The position numbers and the translations under genes are program-made. The notes beneath the pieces were generated by a model. It ran no database searches. It was given only the letters and a program-made list of their open reading frames with translations, and was not told the origin of the DNA. Shown here in pieces: positions 32,790 through 44,784 of a stretch of 64,000 nt of DNA; positions within the stretch are counted from its first letter, which is position 1; each line of letters starts with the position of its first letter. The stretch is from Dama dama (lineage: Eukaryota > Chordata > Mammalia > Artiodactyla > Cervidae), in contig NC_083689.1 of the NCBI RefSeq assembly GCF_033118175.1, positions 28,006,501 to 28,070,500 on the forward strand, in the 5' to 3' direction.

Positions 32790-35640
32790 TGAACCCTGCA
32801 AGTATGTATTGATGCATCCAAACATTTCCCCAAACTTGTATAACACCATTTGAAATCAGAAGCAAAACAAGAAATAAGATCTTTCTTAAAGGAATAATAG
32901 ACAAATGACTCATTCCATCCAATAGTCCTTGTAAATATTGGTTTTCCTTCAATTCCACCAGAAGCATATTTTATAGTCACGGATTGAGATTCTGCTTTCT
33001 TTCAAATCTATTTACTTTTAGGTAGTCAATATTTGAGAGAATCAACTAATATACATGGACTATCATACCACCAAGAATTAATGAGCTTTGTCTTTTCACA
33101 GGCTCTGAAGGACCCCAAATTCACCACAAATTCCACTTTCATCCAAAAATGTGGATTATCTTTTGCAAACTGAAGATAAAAAAAAGTTCTAAAATTCACC
33201 TTTCACAAAAAGAACACAAAGTGTCAAGAAGAAAAAAAAAAACAACGATGCCTGACTGAGCCATGATATGCTTCGCCTCTTACCTCTAATTGACCTTAAG
33301 TCATTGAAAGCACATCTAGGCAGACCATTCAGGAGAATTCCCACCAGTTTTTTCCAACACTGGGTTCCCACTTCCTCAGAAAATCATTTTCTCCTGTTAT
33401 GTTCCCAACAGGAGACTGCATTTTGCAAACTGAAGTTATCTCTAGCAACTCCCTACTTTAGGTCTGCCTAACCCACAAACAGATTTCTCCATGAATTCAT
33501 AAACCATCTGGTGAAGTTTATAGTGAATTAGAGTCTTTCTCTTGATCCATGAACAAAGACTATTTCATCTTTCCTCGGGCTGTAGAAGCTGCTATAAAAC
33601 ACAGGAAGGCTTCTGTTGACATAATTTTGAGATCTTTCACGAATCTAATGATCTTCTGACTGGATAATCCTTGAAACTTACTGAAAAGTACTTATTTCAT
33701 TACAAGTTGGCTTACATTTCATGAAAATTATTATATTCTCTTTTATATATTACTGTTCATCACAGTAACACATAAACAGCAAATTCTCTCCTTTTTCTAT
33801 CAAAAGGAAGCAACAAGTAACTCTTTAGTATCTGTCTCAGAATTGTCCATGCCCCAGATACTTGTAAGAAACTCCTTAGAAAAATCCAAACTTAATTCTG
33901 TTTATTAATAGGTCACATACAGAAATGAGAAATGATTAGTCTGGCTGTTCCATTACAGATTTGACTTCATCCTCAGACTATATTTCCATAGTGAGGAGTA
34001 AATCAGTTCAAATGACAAAACTGATTGCCTTCATTAGAAGTTTCCAACTAGTTAGGGGGGAAAAGCTGATTTATAAACACACTGTAGATATATCTCTGGG
34101 TGTCTACTAAATTGAGATACTTTGAAAATAGTGAGTCTCCTTAATCTCAGAAGGAACCCTAAAACAATGGACAAGCCAAGGAACTTCTGTAGACAGTCTG
34201 ATGCTGCAAAGGAAGTTTCTATTATAAAGGTACTTACAAGAGTCTTTAAAAACGAACTTATCCCTGGGCTAAGGGAACCCCCTTGCTTGTCATTATACTG
34301 CCCAGGCCATTCTTGCAAAGAGATTTGTAATTATCTCCCCAAACCAAGTCTTCAATGGAGTTCGAAGATAGCATTATAGAATGCTACAATTCAGCCTCGA
34401 TATCAGATAAAAAAATTACTGTAAATGACCTGAATATAAACTACATTCTCAGGATGGTAATCGGGTTGAGGCAGAAGAGCTCATGTGAAAACTTGCTAAG
34501 ATTTTACATGAGATCTTTCCACCACAGCAGGAATAAATTGACCACTGTTTTAAAGCAACATAGTAGGCAAATTGAGGAAAAAAATCAAGAAGTAGGTCTT
34601 TTGTCCATGCCTCACCTGCCAACAGCACGATTCTAGCAAAATTGTCAGGATGGGACATGGACAGAAGTCAAACTATAGGACCCCATGTAAACACCTTCAA
34701 ATGGACTCCATACTAATGCCCTCTGCTATGAAATATGAATGTGCTCTCATTGTTGTCAGCCTAATTTCAGAATATGATGAGTCCTTTTTCTCTTAAAGAG
34801 TTACAACTCTGAGAACAGCAAAAATGCAATCCTAATTTCATGTTCCTTACCTGGGAAGTTCTAAGCTACCTTAAGAATTATTGTCATTAAGAATTTCTAC
34901 AAAACACTACCACTTAATCAAATATGCCTATGCCAGAAGTTGGCAAACAATGACTCATGGGACAATCCAGTCTGCTGTCTTTAAAACTAAAGTTTTATTG
35001 GAACATAAATTCATTCCATATAATCTATTACCACTTATATGGTAAGCAGTAGAATTGAGTAGTTACCAGTGACACCACATGGTCCACAAGCCTAAATTAT
35101 TTATTATCTGACACTTCATAAAAAATGTTTAATGATCCTAGGTCTGTACCATTCTCAATCTGCAGGCAAATGGAAGGAATTCTCATGTTAAACTGAGCTA
35201 AACTTTCCAGAACAGTTGAACTTCCTAGGCCCAATGTAATGTCCATAGTTATAGTTATAAACACATCAATTTATTTGTCAGTTAGTTGGCTCTATAAGTT
35301 AGAAAAGGCTAACTCCTAAATCCAGTGATATCACTTATGATCTTTGTTTCTCCTTTGTTGCATGATAACATGGTCAAAAAGTGCAGGGAACTCATACAAT
35401 ACACACAGTCCTATTAAAAGATGTGGGTGACTTTTCCTCAAAGGCCAACTGATCAACTCTTGCATGAACTGAAACCTGGAGACTTGGTCTTTTGGAATCG
35501 ACATCAAAATAAAAACAGCCTTTGAACACTTTTGAAAGAACAAAATTAGCTTCTCTGAACAACTGATGCCAGGGTAAGTCTTTAAGATATTGACTCATGG
35601 ATCTATGAGTCTGAAATTAAGAGACAAATATCATCTTTGG
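32790..35640 (+). pseudogene. Decayed endogenous retrovirus pol (class I-like)
   Basis: Pieces of a retroviral polymerase lie in the right order on the + strand but shift frame and carry many stops. RT: 32988-33170 is open for 61 codons and includes the motif-A remnant (D-S-A-F-F at 32988-33002) and F-S-Q-A-L-K-D (33093-33113); the catalytic YxDD position (33147-33158) is now K-C-G-L. RT connection: 33268-33471. RNase H: 33958-34107. Integrase zinc-binding remnant about 34480-34570, core about 34640-34860 and 35146-35400 (split by a DNA transposon), and C-terminal domain with P-G-D-L-V-F-W at 35475-35495. RT, RNase H, integrase order and this C-terminal pattern fit gammaretrovirus-like class I elements. 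I see no LTRs, gag or env. Not functional. Class assignment is inference. Confidence 0.75.
34934..35141. mobile_element. hAT-type non-autonomous DNA transposon remnant
   Basis: A 208-bp element with one end 'CAGAAGTTGGCAAAC' and an internal 'AAAGTTTTATTGGAACATAA', typical of an old mammalian hAT-derived family; the exact family name is uncertain. The 8-bp flanks GCCTATGC (34926-34933) and GTCTGTAC (35142-35149) differ by three transitions, as expected for a very old hAT 8-bp target-site duplication. It interrupts the integrase core of the retroviral remnant. Confidence 0.65.
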
Positions 35641-35884
35641 ACCGTTGGAGGGCCAAGCTAAGAGCTCAGTCTTAGGGGACTGACACGGTCTGTTTCATGT
35701 TTTCACATGATCACTTACGTTATTGGCTGGAAACTAACTTGAAGAGAGGAAAAAGTAGGAAAAGGAAAATTATTATTAAATGGCATTGCAACTGTCTAGG
35801 AAGAGAGAATTATGTTTTGGATTGGTCACATTCCATTGTATTCAAGATGGGACAGATTTGAGACATATTATGGAGTGTAGACTC

Positions 35885-36365
35885 AGATTTAATTGGACAA
35901 CTATCAAGCAAAATATGATGAAAAAGAAAATTACAAAAGACCAGTAATCATTAAAGAAACTAAATCTCAGTTTCCAAAGTCACAAAGCCCAGCTGTGGGA
36001 AGGGACAGGTTTGACCAAACTCTTAAGGAAGAAGCTATCTCTACTGAGTACGAACTATGGAGAAGAAATACAAAAGAGGAAGAGCTACCAACTTCATTTT
36101 ATAAAAGTTCTATAACATCTATAGGAAAATAGAACAAAGACTGTCCAAGAAGTAGATAGCTGAATGTTATCCATTAATTCATATATAAATTTGACATCAA
36201 CTATTACCAAATAGATTCCTGAAGATTATGGAAAAAGTGCATCATGGCCAAGCAGTGTTTATGCAAGGTATATAAAGACATCTAATGTAATTTATCACCT
36301 AAAAAGATTAAAAGAAAAAAATTTACATGATTTTCTCAAAAGGCTTTTTATACATTTATTTTTTG
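35885..36365 (+). mobile_element. Ancient L1 ORF2 fragment
   Basis: Very diverged sense L1. 35985-36120 resembles the ORF2 stretch before the RT fingers ('CACAAAGCCCAGCTGTGGG', then 'CCAACTTCATTTTATAAAAG'); 36190-36360 resembles the following RT part ('GGCCAAGCAGTGTTTATGC', 'TTTACATGATTTTCTCAAAA'). The 79-codon frame 35893-36132 is part of it, not a gene. Confidence 0.6.
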
Positions 36366-36829
36366 CCAAGACTTACATAGCAATCACAATAGGTCTTGAA
36401 AATATCTAAATGCTTTTGAAATAGCTTTCATCAGCAGCTCTTCTCTGCTGTATGTGTTTACATGTGAATACATGTTGATAGGTAAAAGTCAAGACAGAAC
36501 ACGATGTAAACATTAAATGGCTAAAATAGAGTTATAACTACTATCTTTTATATTATTTTTTTATTACCTTCTACAGATTGAAATGTGGTCTTGGTGTAGA
36601 AGGGTCAGCTTGTGGGATGCAATTAAGGAGAACATCTCCTTAACTGAGAGTTGATAGAATAGTAATGAGGGAAAATTGCTTTTCCTGGATATCTTTTTGT
36701 CTTAGAGTCATCTATCTGCCAAACACCAATCACCAAATTTTGGATAATTATTGAGAAAAAGATAAACTTCTATTTTGTTTGAGCCACTATCTTTTTAGTT
36801 GCTTCTTTATAGAAGTTTGGCTTTATTTG
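36366..36829. other. Unique DNA, no gene seen
   Basis: No recognised feature. Confidence 0.5.
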
Positions 36830-36837
36830 GAAGCTTA

Positions 36838-37025
36838 AAGTGAAGGTCACTCAGTCGTGTCCGACTCTTTGCAACCCCATGGATTATACAGTCCATGGAA
36901 TTCTCCAGGCCAGAATACTGGAGTGGGTACCCTATCCCTTCTCCAGGGGATCTTCCCAACCCAGGAATCGAACTGGGGTCTCCTGCATTGCAGGTGGATT
37001 CTTTATCAACTGAGCTATTGGGGAA
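36838..37025 (-). mobile_element. Bov-tA SINE
   Basis: Antisense body plus tRNA-derived head ending 'ATCAACTGAGCTATTGGG'. Perfect 8-bp target-site duplication GAAGCTTA (36830-36837 and 37026-37033). Confidence 0.92.
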
Positions 37026-37033
37026 GAAGCTTA

Positions 37034-37695
37034 GCTTTCTTTTGAAAGTAGCTCCTGAAATGTACTGCTCCAGGACAAACTGTGATACTGATTTATTTGT
37101 TTTGTGATGGGCAGCAAGAAAATGGATGGTACATCCTGGAAAACTGATGGTCCATGTTGTATTATGACAAACATTGGCAAATCTCTACCTGTGGGAGCTC
37201 TGAAGGTAAAATTATATGCAAATAGAGGTTATACCTACAAGACAAGCATTTTTTAAAGATGAAAATATTGATAGGTTGACTGCCCCTTTTATTAAGATAC
37301 TACACTATAGGAAATAATTAGCTAGTTTGCAAATAAGTAGCACTTTTCTCCTATATAATTATTATAGATGGTGGGGTACAATATTGTAAGCCTGTGGTGA
37401 CACAGAAAGAAGCAAGAGCTCTACTCAGGCTACCTGTGGCCCCAAATCTAAACTGATTGAAGCTTCAATAATTTAGGAAAAAACCAACTGCTTCAATAGC
37501 TCCAAACAAAAGGATATAAGATTACTCACAGGAATTCCCATTATTTTTTCTCTCTCGGATGTTAGGAACCAGCTCAGCAGTGAAACCCTGACATATCATC
37601 CTGATCTACACATTTAGGAGGCATCACAGTGGGCGCCATTAAATTGAGAGTGAGGAGAATGGGTCAAACACAAAAGATAACCAAGGAAACAGGTT
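37034..37695. other. Unique DNA, no gene seen
   Basis: No recognised gene or repeat. Confidence 0.5.
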
Positions 37696-37919
37696 AGGGC
37701 TTAAAAATAACGAGCAGTCATAATGAACTATCATTTCACACCCAGTAGGATGGCGATAATCAAAAAACAGATAATAACAAGTGTTGACAAGAATGGTTAA
37801 AAAAAAAACAAACAAGAATTTTCATGCGTTGCTGGTTGGAATATAAATTGGAACAGATATTTGAGGATACAGTTTGGCATTTCTTCAAAATGTTAAATAT
37901 GGAATTACTATATGGTCTA

Positions 37920-38121
37920 TGTGTGTGTGTTAAGTTGCTTTAGTCATGTCCAACTCTTTGAGACCCTATGGACTATTGCCCGCCAGGCTCCTTTGTCCAT
38001 GGGGATTCTCCAGGCAAGGATACTAGAGTGGGTTGCTATGCCCTCCTCCAGGATATCTTCACCACCCAGAGATTGAACCCCTGTCTCCTGCAGCTCCTGC
38101 ACTGCAGGTGGATTCTTTACC
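37920..38121 (-). mobile_element. Bov-tA SINE in L1
   Basis: TG-rich tail edge, Bov-A body, tRNA-derived head. A short duplication of 'CTCCTGCAG' occurs near 38086-38106 in the head. No clear target-site duplication. Confidence 0.88.
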
Positions 38122-38624
38122 GCATATTCTAAGACATACCTAAGATATATATCCTAGGTATATACCCAAGAGAAATAATGTATCCACAAAATCTTGTCCT
38201 TGTCCTCAGATGTTTATAGTGCCATTGTTTGTGGTGACCGAAATGTAGAAACAACCCAAATACCCATCAAGTGATGAATGGATAAATAAAATGTGTTATA
38301 CCCATACAAGTGAATATTATTAAGCAGTGAAAAAGAAACAAGGCACTATTATATCTCATGACACAGATGAACCTTGAAGACAGTATGGTCAGTGAAAGAA
38401 AAATAGTCTCAAAAGATCAGAAAGTGAATTATTTCATTTATGGAAAATGCCAGAACAGGCAAACACAGAGAGATAGAAAATAGATTAGTGGTTGCCCAGG
38501 ACTGGCAGTGCGTGGTGGGAGAGGGGGTTGATGAGAGTGAGAAGAGTGGGTAAAGGTTGTCTTTTGGGTAATTAAAATGCTCTATTGATTATCATGATAG
38601 TTGCTCAACTTTCTGAATATGCTG

Positions 38625-38758
38625 CATGCATGCATGCTCAGTCATTTCAATGATGTCCGACTCTTTGCAACCCTGTGGCCTGTATCCACTAGCCTCCTCA
38701 GTCCTTGAGATTTTCCAGGCAAGAACACAGGAGTGGGTTGTCATGTCCTCCTCCAGGG
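38625..38758 (-). mobile_element. Bov-A SINE body in L1
   Basis: Antisense Bov-A body lacking the tRNA head, starting with GCATGCATGCATGC and ending 'CTCCTCCAGGGA'. Flanks CTGAATATGCT and CTGAATAGCT suggest a decayed duplication. Confidence 0.85.
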
Positions 38759-38892
38759 ACTGAATAGCTAAAAACCATTAAATATTTTTAATATTCTAAA
38801 GTGTTTTAAATACTTTAAATAAGTGAATTATTTGATATGTGAATTATATCTCCATCAAGCTGTTCAAAATTATGACCAGATGAGATATTAGC

Positions 38893-39109
38893 TATGTGCT
38901 CAGTGTGTGCTCAGTCGCTCAGTTGTGTCTGACTCTTTGTGACCCCATAAACTGTAGCCCACCAGGCTCCCTGTCCATGGAATTTTCCAGGCAAGAATAA
39001 TGGAGCGGGTTGCCACTTCCTCCTCCAGATGATTTTCCCAATCCAAGGATAAAAACCGCATCTCTTGCATTGGCAGATGGATTCTTTACCACTGCTCCAC
39101 CTGGGAGGC
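38893..39109 (-). mobile_element. Bov-tA SINE
   Basis: Antisense body and head ending 'TTTACCACTGCTCCACCTGG'. Approximate flanks GATATTAGCT and GATAGTAGCT. Confidence 0.9.
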
Positions 39110-39119
39110 GATAGTAGCT

Positions 39120-39675
39120 GTAATTGGTTTCATATGAAGCTCACTGTGAATAAATAGATGGGAACCTACCTGTTTATTTTTTTTCAAAGGAAAAGTATTG
39201 CCAAAGAAATCACAAGCTTGACCTGCAATGCCTGTGATTGCTCAAACCTTAAGACAAACAGGCTTCTAAACCTGCAGAAAGCTAAGCTCAAAAGGCAAGA
39301 AGCCCCAAAGAAGGTATAGCCTTCAGTAGCTACTTCATATTCAGGCAAAAGTCTGTAAGAGGACAAAATCAAGAGCTCAAGAGATTAAGGATGTTCACAC
39401 AAGAGTGTAGAACCAGGCTGTAAATGAGGAACTTACTCTGTTACCAGGTCTGGGAAGTCTTCACAATTCCTGCCTGCCACAACTTGCTTGGTATGGATCA
39501 GTGACTGGGGTGTGTTTCCTATTATTCCCTCTGCTGACTGGGGCTTTTTTTTTTTTTTTTTTTGCTGTTAATCTGCTCCCATCCCAATATTCACTTGTGT
39601 GTGTGTGTGTGTGTGTGTGCACGCATGTAATGAGGAGAGAGGAGACGTATGACTTGTTTATTAGTTTATCTCTGG
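39120..39675. other. Unique DNA with T19 and (TG)12
   Basis: No gene. Holds a T19 run (39545-39563) and a perfect (TG)12 microsatellite (39596-39619); overlapping frames on both strands (39461-39863) are low-complexity artefacts. Confidence 0.6.
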
Positions 39676-39687
39676 ACAATGGGAGGG

Positions 39688-39906
39688 CTTTCCACGTAGC
39701 ACTAGTGGTAAAGAACCCGCCTGCCAATACAGGAGATAGTAAGAGATGTGGGTTCAGTCCCTGGGTTGAGAAGATCCCCTGGAGGAGGAAATGGCAATCT
39801 ACTCCAGTATTCTTGACTGAAGAAGTCCATGGACAGAGGAGCCTGGCGGGCTACAGTCCATAGTGTCGCAAAGAGTGGGACACTACTGAAGCAACTTAAC
39901 ACACAC
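39688..39906 (+). mobile_element. Bov-tA SINE
   Basis: tRNA-derived head, body and 'ACTGAAGCAACTTAACACACACAC' tail. Target-site duplication ACAATGGGAGGG (39676-39687) and ACAATGGGAAGG (39907-39918), one mismatch. Confidence 0.9.
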
Positions 39907-39918
39907 ACAATGGGAAGG

Positions 39919-41216
39919 CATATGTGACTTTTAAGACGGGACTACACCATACCCAGAAATACCAGATTCTGAACCCTGGAGGAATAAGTGGGTAGATGGG
40001 ACTTTGTCTTCGGTTTGCCTCCCTTGAGGCAGAAGCAAATGGTCACTGTTTATGGCTAAAAATGGTATTAACGTTAAAGATGGTATCTAGCTTCCTTCCC
40101 ATTCTGGGAAGACACGAGGGGTGCAAGAGGAATAAAAGGACATAATTAAGTTGGCCAGCTGGGAAGAGGCTAGCTGCTCAGACTAACCAGACTAAAATCA
40201 ACGATCACAGAAACACTGATGATCCTAGACTGATCACCCTGAACCCATAACATGCTTGAGACACTGATCACTCCTCTATTTCTTTTAAAATATCCTGTTA
40301 CTTAGAACACCATCTTCTTACATTTTAAATAAATGAGTTCTATTTCTTTTCTATTTTCTAGTTCTTTTTAATTATAGGTTTTCTTACTTTTGCTAGGTAT
40401 ATGTTTTATAACAACTTGAGTTTACTGTTTAGGTTTATTTTCTCTGTGTTATAAATACAAGTATGTATAAAATACCCTATGTGTTGTTCTTATCAGTGTA
40501 TATCATGCATACCAGTCCTTGGGATTTAGAGAATCTTGGGCTATGCTCTTCCTTTCTTGCCTTTGCACAGACCTCATGTTGACTTCTTTCTGGTTATTAC
40601 TCATCTGTGAAAGAAAAACCTTTTTCTTGGCCAGGTCTTTGTCAAAAGATGGTGTGAGAAACAGGTCAGGCAGGGGAACAAGCTGGATCAGTAGACAGCT
40701 CCTCACCTATGGACCCAAAGCTTCCTATCACTTTCCTACCAGATACCTGGGGGCAATCTGAGTCTAACTGAGCTTGGCAAGAAAATGCTGGGCATCCTGG
40801 GAAGATCGTGGTGTTTGGTGTGGTGGTGGTGTTTGGTGTGATGGCCATGTTTGGCAGATTTGATAGTAACTTCTCTTGCTCTAATCAAAATCAGAAGCTA
40901 TAAACTGTTCACCCTGAGTTTTTCTCAACCCTCTGACATATTGTTAACCAGCCCATCACCCCACTCATCCTTGTCTCATCTTCCACATCTGTATGTCAAA
41001 TGGGAGTCTGGGAGGCTTCCCTCAAGTGCCATTCTAAGCAAGGGGTCATTAGATTGGATACTCAGAGTGTGGAACATATTGTGAAGGGTTTCATGTGATA
41101 ATAATCTGCAAGTGTTACTGAATTATTTTTTAGGTTTTCTTCAAAGAGTGTGACTTCTGACTGTGGCAGATTTCCAGTTTCATCAGAAATAATAATTATT
41201 TTATTATTACAACATA
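39919..41216. other. Unique DNA, no gene seen
   Basis: A short duplicated GTGGTGTTTGGTGTG unit lies at 40809-40840. Frames at 40503-40848 on both strands and 40851-41084 have no recognised family. Confidence 0.5.
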
Positions 41217-43331
41217 TTCAGTTCAGTCACTCAGTCACATCTGACTCTGCGTGGCCCCGTGGACTGCAGCACGCCAGGCCTCCCTGTCCATCACCAACTC
41301 CTGGAGTTTACTCCAACTCATGTCCATCGAGTCAGTGATGCCTTCCAACCATCTCTTCCTCTGTCATCCTCTTCTCCTCCTGCCTTCAATCTCTTCCAGC
41401 ATCAGAGGCTCTTCCAATGAGTCAGTTCTTCACATCAGGTGGTCAAAGTATTGGAATTTCAGCTTCAGTATCAGTCCTACCAAAGAATATTCAGGACTGA
41501 TTTCCTTTAGGATTGACTGGCTGGATCTCCTCACAGTCCAAGGGACTCTCAAGAGTCTTCTCCAACACCACAGTTCAAAAGCATCAATTTTTTGGTGCTC
41601 AGTTTTCTTTATGGTCCAACTCTCACATCCGTACATAGCTACTGGAAAAAATACAGCTTTGACTAGATGGAACTTTGTCGGCAAATAATGTCTCTGCTTT
41701 TTATTATGCTGTCTAGGTTTGTCAGAGTTTTTCTTCCAAGGTGTAAACTTCTTTTAATTTCATGGCTGCAGTCACCATCTGCAGTGATTCTGGAGCCCAA
41801 GAAAATAAAATCTCTCACTGTTTCTATTGTTTCCCTATCTATTCACTATGAAGTGATGGGACCAGATGCCATGATCTTGGTTTTGTGAGTGTTGAGTTTT
41901 AAGCCACCTTTTTCACTCTCCTCTTTCATTTTCATCAAGAGACTATTTAGTTCTTCTTCAGTTTCTGCCATAAGGGTGGTGTCATCTGCATATCTGAGGC
42001 TATTGGTATTCCTCCCGGCAATCTTGATTCCAGCTTGTGCTTCATCCATCCTGGCATTTCACATGATGTACTCTGCATATAAGTTAAATAAGCAGGGTGA
42101 CAGTATACAGCCTTGATGTACTCCTTTCTCAACTTGGAACCAGTCTGTTGTTGCATGTCTGGTTCTAACTGCTTCTTGACCTGTATACAGATTTCTCAGG
42201 AGGCAGGTAAGGTGGTCTGATATTCTCATTTCTTTAAGAATTTTCCACAGTTTGTTGTGATCCACATAGTCTTAGACTTTGGTGTGGTCAGTAAAGTAGA
42301 AGTAAATGTTTTTCTGGAATTCTCTTGCTTTTTCCTATGATCCAATGGATGTTGGCAATTTGATCTCTGGTTCCTCTGCCTTTTCTAAATCCAGGTTGAA
42401 CATCTGGAAGTTCTCAGTTCATGTACTGTTGAAGCCTCACTTGGAGAATTTTGAGCATTACTTTGCTAGTGTGTGAGATAAGTGTAATTGTGTGGTAGTT
42501 TGAGCATTCTTTGGCATTGCCTTTCTTAGGATTGGGATGAAAACTGACCTTTTCCAGTCCTGTGACCACTGCTGAGTTTTCCAAATTTGCTAGCATATTG
42601 AGTGCAGCACTTTCACAGCATTATCTTTTAGGATTTGAAATAGTTCAGCTGGAATTCCATCACCTCACTATCTTTGTTCGTAGTGATGCTTCCTAATGCC
42701 CACTTTACTTCACATTCCAGGATGTCTGACTCTAGGTGAGTAATCACACCATCATGGTTATCTGGGACATTAAGATTTTTTTGTATAGTTCTTCTATGTA
42801 TTCTTGCCACCTCTTAATATCTTCTGCTTCTGTTAGGTCCGTACTGTTTCTCTCCTTTTTGTGCCCACCTTTGTATGAAATGTTCCCTTGGTATCTGTAA
42901 TTTTCTTGAAGAGATCTCTAGTCTTTCCCATTCTATTGTTTTCCTTTATTTCTTTGCACTGATCACTGAGGAAGGCTTTCTTATCTCTCCTTGTTTTTAG
43001 AACTCTGCATTCAAATGGGTATATCTTTCCTTTTCTCCTTTGGCTTTTGCTTCTCTTCTTTTCTCAGCTACCTGTAAGGCCTCCTCAGACAACCATTTTG
43101 CTTTTTTGCATTTTTTTTTCTTGGGGATCGTCTTGATCACCACCTCCTATACAATGTCACGAACCTCCGTCCATAGTTCTTCAGGCATTCTATCAGATCT
43201 AATCCCTTGAATCTATTTGTCACTTCCACTGTACAATCATAGGGGATTTGATTTAGGTCATACCTGAATGGTCTAGTGGTTTTCCCTACTTTCTTCAGTT
43301 TAAGTCTGAATTTTGCAATAAGGAGTTCATA
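41217..43331 (-). mobile_element. BovB, longest copy (about 2.1 kb)
   Basis: Minus-strand BovB from the 3' tail through the complete reverse transcriptase and into the linker toward the endonuclease; the endonuclease is missing. Readable minus-strand pieces are 43137-43355, 42628-42810, 42414-42596, 42059-42265 (with Q-G-C-I-L-S-P, an RT motif), 41846-42049 (YADD at 41980-41991 reverse) and 41430-41684. Stops and frameshifts between them show the copy is dead. A small TATACAG-region change and many transitions indicate moderate age. Truncated at the 5' end near 43331. Confidence 0.94.
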
Positions 43332-43375
43332 AATGCTCATATAATACCAGGGCAATCTCCTGAGCTTTAAGAAAA

Positions 43376-43530
43376 AGCTCTATAAGGTAAAGACATAATC
43401 AGTCTCAATTTACAAATGAGATACAGAGAGATTAAAGAATCTGCTAAAGATCACACAGGATGAATTCAGAAATTAAACTCGGGCAGTCTGGTTCATGAGC
43501 CCCTGATTTTAACAACTATAGATTTAATAT
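43376..43530 (-). repeat. MIR SINE
   Basis: Antisense MIR: 'TCTCAATTTACAAATGAGAT', 'AAGATCACACAGGATGAATT', 'CTCGGGCAGTCTGGTTCATG', 'TTTTAACAACTA' in canonical order. Confidence 0.85.
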
Positions 43531-44180
43531 AGTTCCACTTGTTGCTTTTTGTTACTTTCAAATGAAAGGCCAGGACATACATGCCTTTACTTCAGATAAT
43601 GTTATTGGAAATCTTTATATTTCAAAGAGTGAAAGTGTTTTGAAAGTGGTTCAATTGCCCCTTGAAATTTCGGGTAAATCTAGGGGTGGTCTGTTTTAAG
43701 AGACAGAACCAAGTTGGGGCAAAGGTGTGCATGAAGGACCAGTGAAACCCATACAAGTGAACTGGTCTTGAGTTTGTCAGCAGCACACATCAACAGGAAG
43801 TGTCAGTAGGGTGTCCAGTGGTGTAGCAGAGAGGAAAGTGCCACAGAGAACAATGTAGATCCTGAAGTTCGCACAAGATGAAAAATAATTACAGAAATTA
43901 GTAAAACATGTTTTATTCATAATCAAATAGTAGGAAATACATGAATTATTGACAATTGTGCAATCTTAGAAAATCATCTTTTGTTAAGAGAATATTCAAG
44001 CCATGGGTGATCGAGCAAGTCTGGTCATCTGAAGTTAACTTCTTTCAAATTAGTTTAGAGTTTTAAGAATCTCAGAGGTAAAGATCATGGACAGTCTAAA
44101 AAACTACCATAGGCTTTGAAATAGGAAGGGATTAGAGTCAGTCTCTGGTTTCCTGGAAGACCTAAGCAAGAATGGTTAGC
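43531..44180. other. Unique DNA, no gene seen
   Basis: No recognised gene or repeat. Confidence 0.5.
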
Positions 44181-44534
44181 ATCTTAGTCCATTCTGGCTG
44201 CTATAACAAAATGCCATTGAGTAGGTGGCTTCATAAAAAGAGAAATTTACTGATGATAGTCCTGGAGGCTGGGCACTTAAATATCAAGGTGCCAACAAGA
44301 TGTGTTCTGGTGAGGGATTCTCTTCCTAGTTCATAGATGATATCTTTGTCCTGTGTCCTTCCATAGTGCAAGGGACCAGGATCCCCCTGGAACCTCTTTC
44401 ATAAGTCACTACCATTCAGAAGAGCTCTGCCTTCAAGACACCTCCCAAAGGCCCCATTTCCTGATACTGACATCTATGGAGGTTAGGATTTTAAAATATT
44501 AATTTTGAGGTGACACAAACATTCAGATCACAGT
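44181..44534 (-). mobile_element. MLT1-type MaLR solo LTR
   Basis: Antisense ERVL-MaLR LTR: 'CTTAGTCCATTCTGGCTGCT', 'GTCCTGGAGGCTGGGCA', 'CCTCCCAAAGGCCCCATTTC' and the end 'GACACAAACATTCAGATCAC'. Nearly full length and uninterrupted, unlike the copy at 11386-12305. Confidence 0.88.
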
Positions 44535-44784
44535 AGTCAGCGCTAGAAAATGATGTTTGTCAAGGAGAACTAAGTAGTTCTATCACGGTAGAGAAGAGTT
44601 AAAGAAAATCATTTCACCAGGCCTCAAAACTGGATAATCAGCAATTTCAGAGGCTGTAATATGATTGAGCATCATAGGTAGGATTCACAGTAAGTTTTCA
44701 GAAAACAAAGACCAGAAGATCTCAAATAAACAAAAAAGAAGAAATTCAGGTTAACAAAGGAACAGGTTAAAATAATGTATAGAA

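Larger units (their letters stand above)
37700..38865 (+). mobile_element. Old L1 3' end, split by two SINEs
   Basis: Sense L1 ORF2 end and 3' UTR: 'AACTATCATTTCACACCCAG', 'GGTATATACCCAAGAGAAAT', 'ACAACCCAAATACCCATCAA', 'AACCTTGAAGACAGTATGGT', 'GGTTGCCCAGGACTGGCAGT' in order, ending at 'TTATATCTCCATCAAGCTG'. Two antisense SINEs (37920-38121, 38625-38758) interrupt it. Confidence 0.8.

Noticed and set aside
32707..32980. Minus-strand frames with a hydrophobic segment, considered as an envelope signal or membrane piece
   Set aside because: The opposite strand carries the start of the RT remnant in the pol order; the minus frames are more simply antisense artefacts.
35893..36132. 79-codon charged frame considered as a small protein
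   Set aside because: Its DNA aligns by eye with ancient L1 ORF2, which continues in order to 36365.
39461..39863. 88-codon and 120-codon frames on opposite strands
   Set aside because: They read through a T19 run, a (TG)12 tract and part of a SINE.
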